Below are positions 14,690-23,459 of a stretch of 64,000 bases of DNA, one piece after another. Within the stretch, counting starts at the first letter, position 1. Each line of letters begins with the position of its first letter. The position numbers and the translations under genes were made by a program. The notes below the pieces were generated by a model. That model was not told the DNA's origin, made no database searches, and saw nothing but the letters and a program-made list of their open reading frames with translations. The DNA is from Endozoicomonas sp. SCSIO W0465 (lineage in GTDB: Bacteria > Pseudomonadota > Gammaproteobacteria > Pseudomonadales > Endozoicomonadaceae), in contig NZ_CP092417.1 of NCBI RefSeq assembly GCF_023716865.1, forward strand, positions 1,466,001 through 1,530,000. The letters run 5' to 3'.

Positions 14690-17600
14690 TTAACTTTTCA
14701 GGGCCCGCTGTTCTATTTTCCGCCAGGGCTCTGTTTTTTCTTTTAATACTCTTGAAGGGTCCAGGCAGGATGCTTGCTGAAAAAGGGGTTTCCATTCGCT
14801 TTCAGCCTTTTTCTGCATTCTCATGATGTGCGCTTTTTGCGACAACAATTGTGCCCGCTTTTCACTGGAGGAAGGCAGTTGCATAGCTTCCTCCACATAA
14901 TTTAAGGCTTGATCCAGTAATACAGGTTCTTGCCAGCCGTTTTCGCCGACACGTTCGCAATAAATCATGAATCGATGGATTGACTGGGCAAGTGCTTTAT
15001 CGACACCGTTGGTGATAGCACCAATAAACGTATCAAATGCATGGGTCCCGCAATGCAGAATGCATAATGTCAGCCGGTAACGGTCTTTTTCTACATCGAT
15101 CAACCTGTTATCGGACAGGGATTGTTCGAGCAGGCTTTGGGCGTCATCGACCTTACCCATCATCTGCCAGAGACGAGCCAGCGTGAGATTCGTCTCATGG
15201 TTTTTACCGGCTCCGCTGACTTCCGGATCAACCGCCTGCGCTGATTCCTGCCTGGACATAGCGATCAGCAGGTGTTCGGCTTTATCAAGTTTACCCATCA
15301 CCTCCCAGAGACGAGCCAGCCCCAGATTCGTTTCATGGATCTTGCAGGCCCTGCCGGCTTCCAGATCGTCTGCCTTCGCCGATTCTTGCCTGAACATGGC
15401 GATCATCAGGCATTCGGCTTTTTCGAGTTTACCCATGATTTGCCAGAGACAGGCCAACCCGAGATTCGTTACATGGTGTTGGCAGGCCCTGCCGGCTTCC
15501 AGGTCGTCCGCCCGCACCGATTGCTGCCTGAACATGGCGATCAGCAGGGTTTCTGCTTTTTCGAATTTACCCATGATTTGCCAGAGACGGGCCAGGGTGT
15601 GATTCGTTTCATGGTTCTTGCAGGGCGTGCCTGCTTCCAGATCACCTGCCTTTGCCGATTCCTGCCTGAACGTGGCCGTCAGCAGGCGTTCGGCTTTGTC
15701 GTGCTTACTCATCATCTGCCAGCAACGGGCCAGCGTAAGATTGGTATCATGATGCCTGCAGGACCTGCCTTCTTCCAGGTCTCCCACCCGCACCGATTCC
15801 TGTCTGAACATGGCAATCAGCAGGCGTTCGGCTTCATTAAGCTTACCCATCATTTGCCAGTGACGAGCCAGCGTGAGGTTCGTCTCATGGTGCCTGCAAG
15901 CCCTGCCTGCCTCCAGGTCATCCGCCTGCACTGATTCCTGCCTGAAGGTGGCGATCAGCAGGCGTTCGGCTTGATCGAGCTTACCCACTATCTCCCAGTA
16001 ACGGACCAGCGCAAGATTCGTTTCATTGTTCTTGCAAGGCCTGCCTGCTGCCAGGTCATCCGCCTGCACTGATTCCTGCCTGAAGGTGGCGATCAGCAGG
16101 CGTTCGGCTTTATCGTGCTTATTCATCATCTGCCAGCAACGGGCCAGCGTGAGATTGGTATCATGATGCTTGCAAGCCCTGCCTTCTGCCAGGTCGTCCG
16201 CCTGCTCCGCTTCCTGCCTGAACGTGACGATCAGCAGACGTTCGGCGTTATCGAGTTTACCCATCATCTGCCAGTGACGGGCCAGCGTAAGATTCGTGTC
16301 ATGGTGCTTGCAGGCTCTGCCGGCTTCCAGGTCGCCCGCCTTCGCCGATTCCTGCCTGAACATGGCAATCAGCAGATGTTCAGCTTGATCAAGCTTACCT
16401 ATCATTTGCCAGAGACGGGCCAGTGCCAGATTGGTCTCATGGTGCTTGCAGGCTCTGCCTTCTTCCAGATCACCTGGTTTAACTGATTCCTGCCGGAACG
16501 TGGCGATCAGCAGGCGTTCGGCTTGATCGTGCCTGGCCATCATCTCCCAGTGACGGGCCAACGAAAGGTTCGTGTCATGGTTCTTGCAGGCCCTGCCTTC
16601 TTCCAGGTCACCCGCCTTGGCCGATTCCTGCCTGAACGTAGCGATCAGCAGGCGTTCGGCTTTATTGTGCTTACCCATCAGCTGCCATAGGCGGGCCAGC
16701 GCGAGATTCGTATCATGGTACTTACAGGCTCCGCCTGCTTCCAGGTTACCTGCCTTCGGTGATTCCTGCCGGAATGTGGCGATCAGCAGGCATTCAGCTT
16801 TATCGTACTGACCCATCATCTGCCAGAGGCGAGCCAGTGTGAGATTCGTCTCATGGTCCTTGCAAGCCGTGCCTGTTGCCGGGTCGCCCACCTTCGTCGA
16901 TTTCTGTCTGAACATAGCAATCAGCAGGCGTTCGGCTTTATCGTGATTACCCATCATCTCCCAGAGACGGGCCAGCCCCAGATTCGTTTCATGATCCTTG
17001 CAGGCCCTGCCTGCTTCCAGATCATTCACCTTAACCGATTCCTGCCTGAACGTGGCAATCAGCAGCCGTTCGGCTTTATCAAGTTTACCCATCATCTGCC
17101 AGAGACGAGCCAGCGTGAGATTGGTCTCATGGTGCTTGCAGGCCCTGCCTGCTTCCAGGTCACCCCACTTCGCCGATTCTTGCCGGAACGTGGCAATCAA
17201 CAGGTGTTCGGCTTTATCGCATTTACCCATTATTTGCCAGTGACGGGCCAGCCCCAGATTCGTCTCATGATGCTTGCAGGCCCTGCCTTTTTCCGGATCA
17301 CCTGCTTCCTTCTTAACAATCTGCTTTAGCAGATCTTCTGCCTCCTCATGACGATTCAGGGTTTGCAGAACCCTGGATTTTGTCAGTAGGGTACCGGTCT
17401 GGACAGTAACCGGCAGTTGATTTAATAAATCCAGTGCTGTTTCAGCCTTGCCTGGCTGGGGATAAAGTGCCCGGGCAAGACCATTGACTTTGCTTTCATT
17501 CTGATTCGGAGTCTTCGGTTTGATCGCCTGAAACACATTAACCGCTGAACACCACTGCTTTTTTCTGAGTAATCCGAACCCCTGAGACAGAAGCTCTTCG

Positions 17601-17908
17601 GTATTTCCTGTCTTTTTTACCGTTTTTGTTAAGTCAGACTGATAAAAATTCCCGGCAAAATTTTGCCTTAACCCAATGGTCCCTCCAGAGGTTACCGGCC
17701 TCACTGTCACACCCGGCCAGCCTGATACAGCAGCAGACCCGGCAGTGTGTCCTCTTCCAACTCCTCTTCCAACTCCTCTTCCAACTCCTCTTCCAACTCC
17801 TCTTCCACGAGGCGAGCTATGGACTGTGGATGAGTCTCTGGAGATGGTAGGATGGGCAGCTCTGTTCATATTTTGAATGACAACCCTTCGCGAGTTTGGT
17901 TCCATCAT
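14690..17908 (-). CDS. Giant TPR-like repeat protein, 16 units, with expanded VGRG tract
   Basis: In-frame start class (MMEPNSRRVVIQNMN); a TTG one codon upstream is possible. The linker carries GRGVGRGVGRGVGRGVGRGH, encoded by a 12-bp minisatellite. Two TPR-like segments and 16 repeat units follow, then the cap. Units 3-6 (EMMGNHDKAERL, QMMGQYDKAECL, QLMGKHNKAERL, EMMARHDQAERL) occur in the same order in the next gene upstream (18012-21209), showing a tandem duplication followed by divergence of the later units. The gap to the next gene is only about 100 bp. It ends with KIEQRALKS, lacking the usual final NILSPA. Confidence 0.85.
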   Translation of the reverse strand: MMEPNSRRVVIQNMNRAAHPTISRDSSTVHSSPRGRGVGRGVGRGVGRGVGRGHTAGSAAVSGWPGVTVRPVTSGGTIGLRQNFAGNFYQSDLTKTVKKTGNTEELLSQGFGLLRKKQWCSAVNVFQAIKPKTPNQNESKVNGLARALYPQPGKAETALDLLNQLPVTVQTGTLLTKSRVLQTLNRHEEAEDLLKQIVKKEAGDPEKGRACKHHETNLGLARHWQIMGKCDKAEHLLIATFRQESAKWGDLEAGRACKHHETNLTLARLWQMMGKLDKAERLLIATFRQESVKVNDLEAGRACKDHETNLGLARLWEMMGNHDKAERLLIAMFRQKSTKVGDPATGTACKDHETNLTLARLWQMMGQYDKAECLLIATFRQESPKAGNLEAGGACKYHDTNLALARLWQLMGKHNKAERLLIATFRQESAKAGDLEEGRACKNHDTNLSLARHWEMMARHDQAERLLIATFRQESVKPGDLEEGRACKHHETNLALARLWQMIGKLDQAEHLLIAMFRQESAKAGDLEAGRACKHHDTNLTLARHWQMMGKLDNAERLLIVTFRQEAEQADDLAEGRACKHHDTNLTLARCWQMMNKHDKAERLLIATFRQESVQADDLAAGRPCKNNETNLALVRYWEIVGKLDQAERLLIATFRQESVQADDLEAGRACRHHETNLTLARHWQMMGKLNEAERLLIAMFRQESVRVGDLEEGRSCRHHDTNLTLARCWQMMSKHDKAERLLTATFRQESAKAGDLEAGTPCKNHETNHTLARLWQIMGKFEKAETLLIAMFRQQSVRADDLEAGRACQHHVTNLGLACLWQIMGKLEKAECLMIAMFRQESAKADDLEAGRACKIHETNLGLARLWEVMGKLDKAEHLLIAMSRQESAQAVDPEVSGAGKNHETNLTLARLWQMMGKVDDAQSLLEQSLSDNRLIDVEKDRYRLTLCILHCGTHAFDTFIGAITNGVDKALAQSIHRFMIYCERVGENGWQEPVLLDQALNYVEEAMQLPSSSEKRAQLLSQKAHIMRMQKKAESEWKPLFQQASCLDPSRVLKEKTEPWRKIEQRALKS
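17751..17810 (-). repeat. 12-bp minisatellite in coding sequence
   Basis: CCTCTTCCAACT is repeated four times plus an imperfect fifth unit. On the coding strand it encodes VGRG units. The paralogue at 21094-21120 has only about two units. Length changes stay in frame. Confidence 0.9.
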
Positions 17909-18011
17909 CAATCAGATAATGGAACTGCTGTCATACGGTATTCATTGCGCACTCAAACAGATGAACCATGGTGGATTTTTCGTTGTCATTGAGGGTCGGC
18001 TTTGCAAATGG

Positions 18012-21000
18012 TTAATCGGAACTCTGGATGTTTAACTTTTCCAGCGCCTGCTGTTCTGTTCTCCTCCAGGTCTCGGTTTTTTCTTTTAATGCTCTTGAAG
18101 GGTCTAGACAGGATGCTTGCTGAAAAAGCGATTGCCATTCGCTTTCAGTCTTTTTCTGCATTCTCAGGATGTGCGCTTTTTGCGACAACAATTGTGCCCG
18201 CTTTTCACTGGAGGAAGGCAGTTGCATAGCTTCCTCCACATAATTTAAGGCTTGATCCAGTAATGCAGGTTCTTGCCAGCCGTTTTCGCCGACACGTTGG
18301 CAATAAATCATGAATCGATGGATTGACTGGGCAAGTGCCTTATCGACCTTGTTGGTGATAGCATCAATATACGTACCAAATCCATGAGTCCCACAATGCA
18401 TAATACTTAATGACAGCCTGAAATGGTCTTTTTGCTCATTGGCCATCGTATTATCGGACAGGCATTGCTGGAACAGACTGTGGGCCTTATCAACCTTACC
18501 TTTCATCTGCCAGTGGCGGGCCAGCATGAGATTCGTTTCATGGTTCTTGCAGGCCCTGCCTTCTTCCAGGTCACCCGCCTTGGCCGATTCCTGCCTGAAC
18601 GTAGCGATCAGCAGGCATTCGGCTTTATCGAGATTACCCATCATCTCCCAGTGACGGGCCAACGAAAGGTTCGTGTCATGGTTCTTGCAGGCCTTGCCGG
18701 CTTCCAGGTTGTCCTCCTTCGTCGATTCCTGCCTGAACGTAGCGGTCAGCAGGCGTTCGGCCTTATCAAGCTTACCCATCATCTGCCAATGGCGGGCGAG
18801 ACCCAGATTTGTCTCATGATGCTTGCAGGCTCTGCCGGCTTCCAGGTCGCCCGTCTTTGCCGATTCCTGCCTGAACATGGCAATCAGCAGACGTTCGGCT
18901 TGATCAAGCTTACCTGTCATTTGCCAGTGACGGGCCAGGGCCAGATTGGTCTCGTGGTGTTTGCAGACTTTGCCTGCTTCCAGATCACCCACCTTAACTG
19001 ATTCCTGCCGGAACGTGGCGATCAGCAGGCGTTCGGCTTGATCATGCTTGGCCATCAGCTGCCAGTGACGGGCCAGCGTAAGATTCGTCTCATGGTTCTT
19101 ACAGGCCATGCCTGCTGCCAGGTCGCCCACCTGTGCCGACTCTTGCCTGAACGTAGCGATTAGCAGGCGTTCGGCGTTATCGAGCTTACCCATCGCCTGC
19201 CAGTGACGGGCCAACGTGAGATTCGTGTCATGGTGCTTGCAGGCCTTGCCTGCTTCCAGATCGTTTGATTTCACCGATTCTTGCCTGAATATGGCGAGCA
19301 GTAGACGTTCGGCTTTATCGTGCTTGCCCATCATCTGCCAGTGACGGGCCAGCCCCAGATTCGTTTGATGATTCTTGCAGGCCCTGTTTTCTTCCAGATC
19401 ACTCACCTTGACTGATTCCTGCCTGAACGTGGCGATCAGCAGGTGTTCAGCATTATCGAGTTTGCCCATTATCTGCCAGTGACGGGCCAGCGCAAGATTC
19501 GTCTCATGGTTGTTACAGGCACTGCCTGCTTCCAGGTCGTCGGGCTTCGCCGATTCTTGCCTGAACGTGACGATCAGCAGACGTTCGGCGTTATCGAGTT
19601 TACCCATCATCTGCCAGTGACGGGCCAGCGTAAGATTCGTCTCATGGTGCTTGCAGGCTCTGCCAGCTTCCAGGTCGCCCGCCTTCGCCGATTCCTGCCG
19701 GAACATGGCAATCAGCAGATGTTCGGCTTGATCAGGCTTACCTGTCATTTGCCAGTGACGGGCCAGTGCCAGATTGGTCTCGTGGTGCTTGCAGACTTTG
19801 CCTGCTTCCAGATCACCCACCTTAACTGATTCCTGCCGGAATGTGGCGATCAGCAGGCGTTCGGCTTGATCGTGCCTGGCCATCATCTCCCAGTGACGGG
19901 CCAACGAAAGGTTCGTGTCATGGTTCTTGCAGGCCCTGCCTTCTTCCAGGTCACCCGCCTTGGCCGATTCCTGCCTGAACGTAGCGATCAGCAGGCGTTC
20001 GGCTTTATTGTGCTTACCCATCAGCTGCCATAGGCGGGCCAGCGCGATATTCGTATCATGGTACTTACAGGCTCCGCCTGCTTCCAGGTTACCTGCCTTC
20101 GCTGATTCCTGCCGGAATGTGGCGATCAGCAGGCATTCAGCTTTATCGTACTGACCCATCATCTGCCAGAGACGAGCCAGTGTGAGATTCGTCTCATGGT
20201 TCTTGCAAGCCGTGCCTGTTGCCGGGTCGCCCACCTTCGCCGATTCCTGTCTGAACGTAGCAATCAGCAGGCGTTCGGCTTTATCGTGATTACCCATCAT
20301 CTCCCAGAGACGGGCCAGCCCCAGATTCGTTTCATGATCCTTGCAGGCCCTGCCTGCTTCCAGGTCACCCCACTTCGCCGATTCTTGCCGGAACGTGGCA
20401 ATCAGCAGCCGTTCGGCTTTATCAAGTTTACCCACCATCTCCCAGAGACGGGCCAGCCCCAGATTCGTTTCATGATACTTGCAGGCCCTGCCTGCTTCCA
20501 GGTCACCCCACTTCGCCGATTCTTGCCGGAACGTGGCAATCAACAGGTGTTCGGCTTTATCGCATTTACCCATTATTTGCCAGTGACGGGCCAGCCCCAG
20601 ATTCGTCTCATGATGCTTGCAGGCCCTGCCTTTTTCCGGATCACCTGCTTCCTTCTTAACAATCTGCTTGAGCAGGTCTTCTGCCGCCTCATGACGTTTC
20701 AGGGTTTGCAAAACCCTGGATTTTGTCAGCAGGGTACCGGTCTGGACAGTAACCGGCAGTTGATTTAATAAATGCAGTGCTGTTTCAGCCTTGCCTGGCT
20801 GGGGATAAAGTGCCCGGGCAAGACCATTGACTTTGCTTTCATTCTGTTTCGGAGTCTTCGGTTTGATCGCCTGAAACACATTAACCGCTGAACACCACTG
20901 CTTTTTTCTGAGTAATCCGAACCCCTGAGACAGAAGCTCTTCGGTATTTCCTGTCTTTTTTACCGTTTTTGTTAAGGCAGACTGATAAAAATTCCCGGCA

Positions 21001-21209
21001 AGATTTTGCCTTAACCCAATGGTTCCGCCAGAGGTTACCGGCCTCACTGTCACACCCGGCCAGCCTGACACAGCAGCAGACCCGGCAGCGCGTCCTCTTC
21101 CTACTCCTCTTCCACGAGGTGAGTTATGGACTGTGGATGTGTCTCTGGTAGAGTGGGCGGCTCTGTTCATATCTTGAATGACAACCCTTAGTGAGTTTGG
21201 TTCCATCAT
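18012..21209 (-). CDS. Giant TPR-like repeat protein, 16 units
   Basis: Starts MMEPNSLRVVIQDMN (TTG one codon earlier is possible), with a shorter GRGVGRGRAAGS linker than its neighbour. Sixteen 46-residue units follow the two TPR-like segments. The first eight units correspond in order to those of the 14690-17908 gene. A block KVSDLEENRACKNHQTN, then KSNDLEAGKACKHHDTN and QVGDLAAGMACKNHETN, reappears in the plus-strand gene at 44257-46995, so segments are shared across the two arms. It ends with the variant tail LEKLNIQSSD, also found in the next gene upstream. The ~90-bp gap to that gene contains a sequence also found at 17930-18010. Confidence 0.85.
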   Translation of the reverse strand: MMEPNSLRVVIQDMNRAAHSTRDTSTVHNSPRGRGVGRGRAAGSAAVSGWPGVTVRPVTSGGTIGLRQNLAGNFYQSALTKTVKKTGNTEELLSQGFGLLRKKQWCSAVNVFQAIKPKTPKQNESKVNGLARALYPQPGKAETALHLLNQLPVTVQTGTLLTKSRVLQTLKRHEAAEDLLKQIVKKEAGDPEKGRACKHHETNLGLARHWQIMGKCDKAEHLLIATFRQESAKWGDLEAGRACKYHETNLGLARLWEMVGKLDKAERLLIATFRQESAKWGDLEAGRACKDHETNLGLARLWEMMGNHDKAERLLIATFRQESAKVGDPATGTACKNHETNLTLARLWQMMGQYDKAECLLIATFRQESAKAGNLEAGGACKYHDTNIALARLWQLMGKHNKAERLLIATFRQESAKAGDLEEGRACKNHDTNLSLARHWEMMARHDQAERLLIATFRQESVKVGDLEAGKVCKHHETNLALARHWQMTGKPDQAEHLLIAMFRQESAKAGDLEAGRACKHHETNLTLARHWQMMGKLDNAERLLIVTFRQESAKPDDLEAGSACNNHETNLALARHWQIMGKLDNAEHLLIATFRQESVKVSDLEENRACKNHQTNLGLARHWQMMGKHDKAERLLLAIFRQESVKSNDLEAGKACKHHDTNLTLARHWQAMGKLDNAERLLIATFRQESAQVGDLAAGMACKNHETNLTLARHWQLMAKHDQAERLLIATFRQESVKVGDLEAGKVCKHHETNLALARHWQMTGKLDQAERLLIAMFRQESAKTGDLEAGRACKHHETNLGLARHWQMMGKLDKAERLLTATFRQESTKEDNLEAGKACKNHDTNLSLARHWEMMGNLDKAECLLIATFRQESAKAGDLEEGRACKNHETNLMLARHWQMKGKVDKAHSLFQQCLSDNTMANEQKDHFRLSLSIMHCGTHGFGTYIDAITNKVDKALAQSIHRFMIYCQRVGENGWQEPALLDQALNYVEEAMQLPSSSEKRAQLLSQKAHILRMQKKTESEWQSLFQQASCLDPSRALKEKTETWRRTEQQALEKLNIQSSD

Positions 21210-21302
21210 CAATCAGATAATGGATACGGTATTCATTGCAAACGCAAACAGATGAACAATGGTGGATTTTTCGTTGTCATTGAGGGTCGGCTTTGCCAAT
21301 GG

Positions 21303-23360
21303 TTAATCGGAACTCTGGATGTTTAACTTTTTCAGCGCCTGCTGTTCTGATCTCCTCCAGGGCTCAATTTTCTCTTTTAATACTCTTGCAGGGTCTAGAC
21401 AGGAAGCCTGCTGAAAAAGCGATCGCCATTCGCTTTCAGCCTTTTTCTGCATTCTCATGATGTGCGCTTTTTGCGACAACAATTGTGCTCGCTTTTCACT
21501 GCAGGAAAGAAGTTGCATGGCTTCCTCCACATAATTAAAGGCTTGATCCAGTAATGCAGGCTCTTGCAAACCGTTTTCGCTGACACGCTGGCAATAAATC
21601 TTGAAACGATGGATTGACTGGGCAAGTGCCTTATCGACCTTGTTGGTGATAGCATCAATATACGTACCAAACTCATGAGTCCCACAATGCAGAATACTTA
21701 ATGCCAGCCTGAAATGGTCTTTTTGAACATCAACCAACGTATTTTCGGACAGGCATCGTTGGAGGAGGCTTTGGGCTTTATCGACCTTACCCATTATTGC
21801 CCAGTGACAGGCCAGCGTGAGGTTCGTCTCATGGTTGTTGCAGGTCCTGCCCGCTTCCGGTTCACCTGCTTCGGTCGATTCTTCCCTGAACGTAGTGATC
21901 AGAAGACATTCGGCTTTATCGAGTTTACCCATGATCTGCCAGAGACGGGCCAATCCCAGATTCGTCTCATGGTTCTTGCACGCTCTGCCTGCTTCCAGGT
22001 CGCCCGCCGTCCCCGATTCCTGCCGGAACGTAGCGATCAGCAGGCGTTCGGCTTGATCGAGCTTACCCATCATTTGCCAGAGACGGGCCAATCCCAGATT
22101 CGTCTTATGATGCTTGCAGGCCTTGCCTTTTTCCAGATCGTCCGCATTCACCGATTCCTGCCGGAACGTGGCGATCAGCAGGCGTTCGGCTTGATCGAGC
22201 TTACCCATCATCTGCCAGTGACGGGCCAGGGTAAGATTTGTATCTTGATTCTTACAGGCCCCGCCTGCTTCCAGGTCGTCTGCCTTCGCCGATTCCTGTC
22301 TGAACGTGGCGATCAGCAGGCGTTCGGCTCTATCGAGCTTACCCATTACCTGCCAGTGACGGGCCAGTGCGTGATTCGTTTCATGGTTATTGCAGGCCCT
22401 GTCTGCTTCCAGGTCACCCGCCCTGGCTGATTCCTGCCTGAACATGGCAATCAGCAGGCGTTCGGCTATGTCGAGCTTTCCCATCATCTGCCAGTAGCGG
22501 GCCAGCGTCAGATTCGTCTCATGGTGCTTGCAGGCTCTGCCGGCTTCCAGGTCACCCGGCTGCACCGATTCCTGCCTGAAGGTGGCGATCAGCAAGCGTT
22601 CGGCTTTATCGAACTTACCCATCATCTGCCAAAGTCGGGCCAGCCCCAGCTTCGTATCATGGTTCTTGCAGGCTCTGCCTGCTTCCAGATCACTCGGCTG
22701 CAGCGATTCTTGCCTGAGGGTAGCAATCAGCAAGCGTTCGGCTTTATCGAACTTACCCATCATCTGCCAGAGACGGGCCAGCGCGATATTTCTATCACGG
22801 TACCTGCAGGGCCTGCCTTTTTCAGGGTCGCCCGCTTCCTTTTTAACAATCTGCTTTAGCAGATCTTCTGCCTCTTGATAACGTTCCAGTGCTTGCAGAA
22901 TCCTGGACTTTGTTATCAAGGTATCGGTCTGGACAGAAGCCGATAGTTGATTTAATACATCCAGTGCCTCTCCGGCCTTTCCGGGCTGGTGATAAAGAGC
23001 CCGGGCAAGACCATTGACTTTACGTTCATTCTGGTTTTGAGTCTCCGGTTTGATCGTCTTAAACACCTTAACCGCTGAGTCCCACTGCTTTTTCCTGAGT
23101 AAGTCAAACCCCTGAGAAAGAAGCTCCTCTGCATTTCCTGTCGTTGTTACCGCCCTTGTTGCGGCAGATTGATAAGCGTTCCGGGCAGGATTTTGTCTTA
23201 ACCCGGGGGTGCCAGCAGAGGTTACCGGCCTTACTGTCGCTCCCGGAGAGCCTGACACAATCGCAGCCCAGCTAACGCCTCCTCTTCCGCCAACAGGAAG
23301 TGAGCTGTAGACTGGCCCGGAGGATTTTTTACCGATGGTAGAGTAGGCAGTTGCGTTCAT
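21303..23360 (-). CDS. TPR-like repeat protein, shortest intact member, 8 units
   Basis: About 685 residues. This member has the one-base insertion that puts the upstream MEPNSLRV leader out of frame, so translation probably starts at the ATG at 23360 (MNATAYSTIGKKSSG). A TTG five codons upstream is the alternative. Only eight 46-residue units are present, half the number in its neighbours, with the same cap (HRFKIYCQRVSENG ... LDPARVLKEKIEPWRR). Its unit series FDKAERL, FDKAERL, LDIAERL also occurs in the 23460, 38165 and 52244 genes. The difference in length looks like loss of repeat units rather than truncation. Confidence 0.85.
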   Translation of the reverse strand: MNATAYSTIGKKSSGPVYSSLPVGGRGGVSWAAIVSGSPGATVRPVTSAGTPGLRQNPARNAYQSAATRAVTTTGNAEELLSQGFDLLRKKQWDSAVKVFKTIKPETQNQNERKVNGLARALYHQPGKAGEALDVLNQLSASVQTDTLITKSRILQALERYQEAEDLLKQIVKKEAGDPEKGRPCRYRDRNIALARLWQMMGKFDKAERLLIATLRQESLQPSDLEAGRACKNHDTKLGLARLWQMMGKFDKAERLLIATFRQESVQPGDLEAGRACKHHETNLTLARYWQMMGKLDIAERLLIAMFRQESARAGDLEADRACNNHETNHALARHWQVMGKLDRAERLLIATFRQESAKADDLEAGGACKNQDTNLTLARHWQMMGKLDQAERLLIATFRQESVNADDLEKGKACKHHKTNLGLARLWQMMGKLDQAERLLIATFRQESGTAGDLEAGRACKNHETNLGLARLWQIMGKLDKAECLLITTFREESTEAGEPEAGRTCNNHETNLTLACHWAIMGKVDKAQSLLQRCLSENTLVDVQKDHFRLALSILHCGTHEFGTYIDAITNKVDKALAQSIHRFKIYCQRVSENGLQEPALLDQAFNYVEEAMQLLSCSEKRAQLLSQKAHIMRMQKKAESEWRSLFQQASCLDPARVLKEKIEPWRRSEQQALKKLNIQSSD

Positions 23361-23459
23361 GTCTTGACATGACAACCCTTAGCGAGTTTGGTTCCATAAT
23401 CAATCAGATATTGGAACAGTGGTCATACTGTGTTCACTGCGAATCGGCTTTTGACATCA

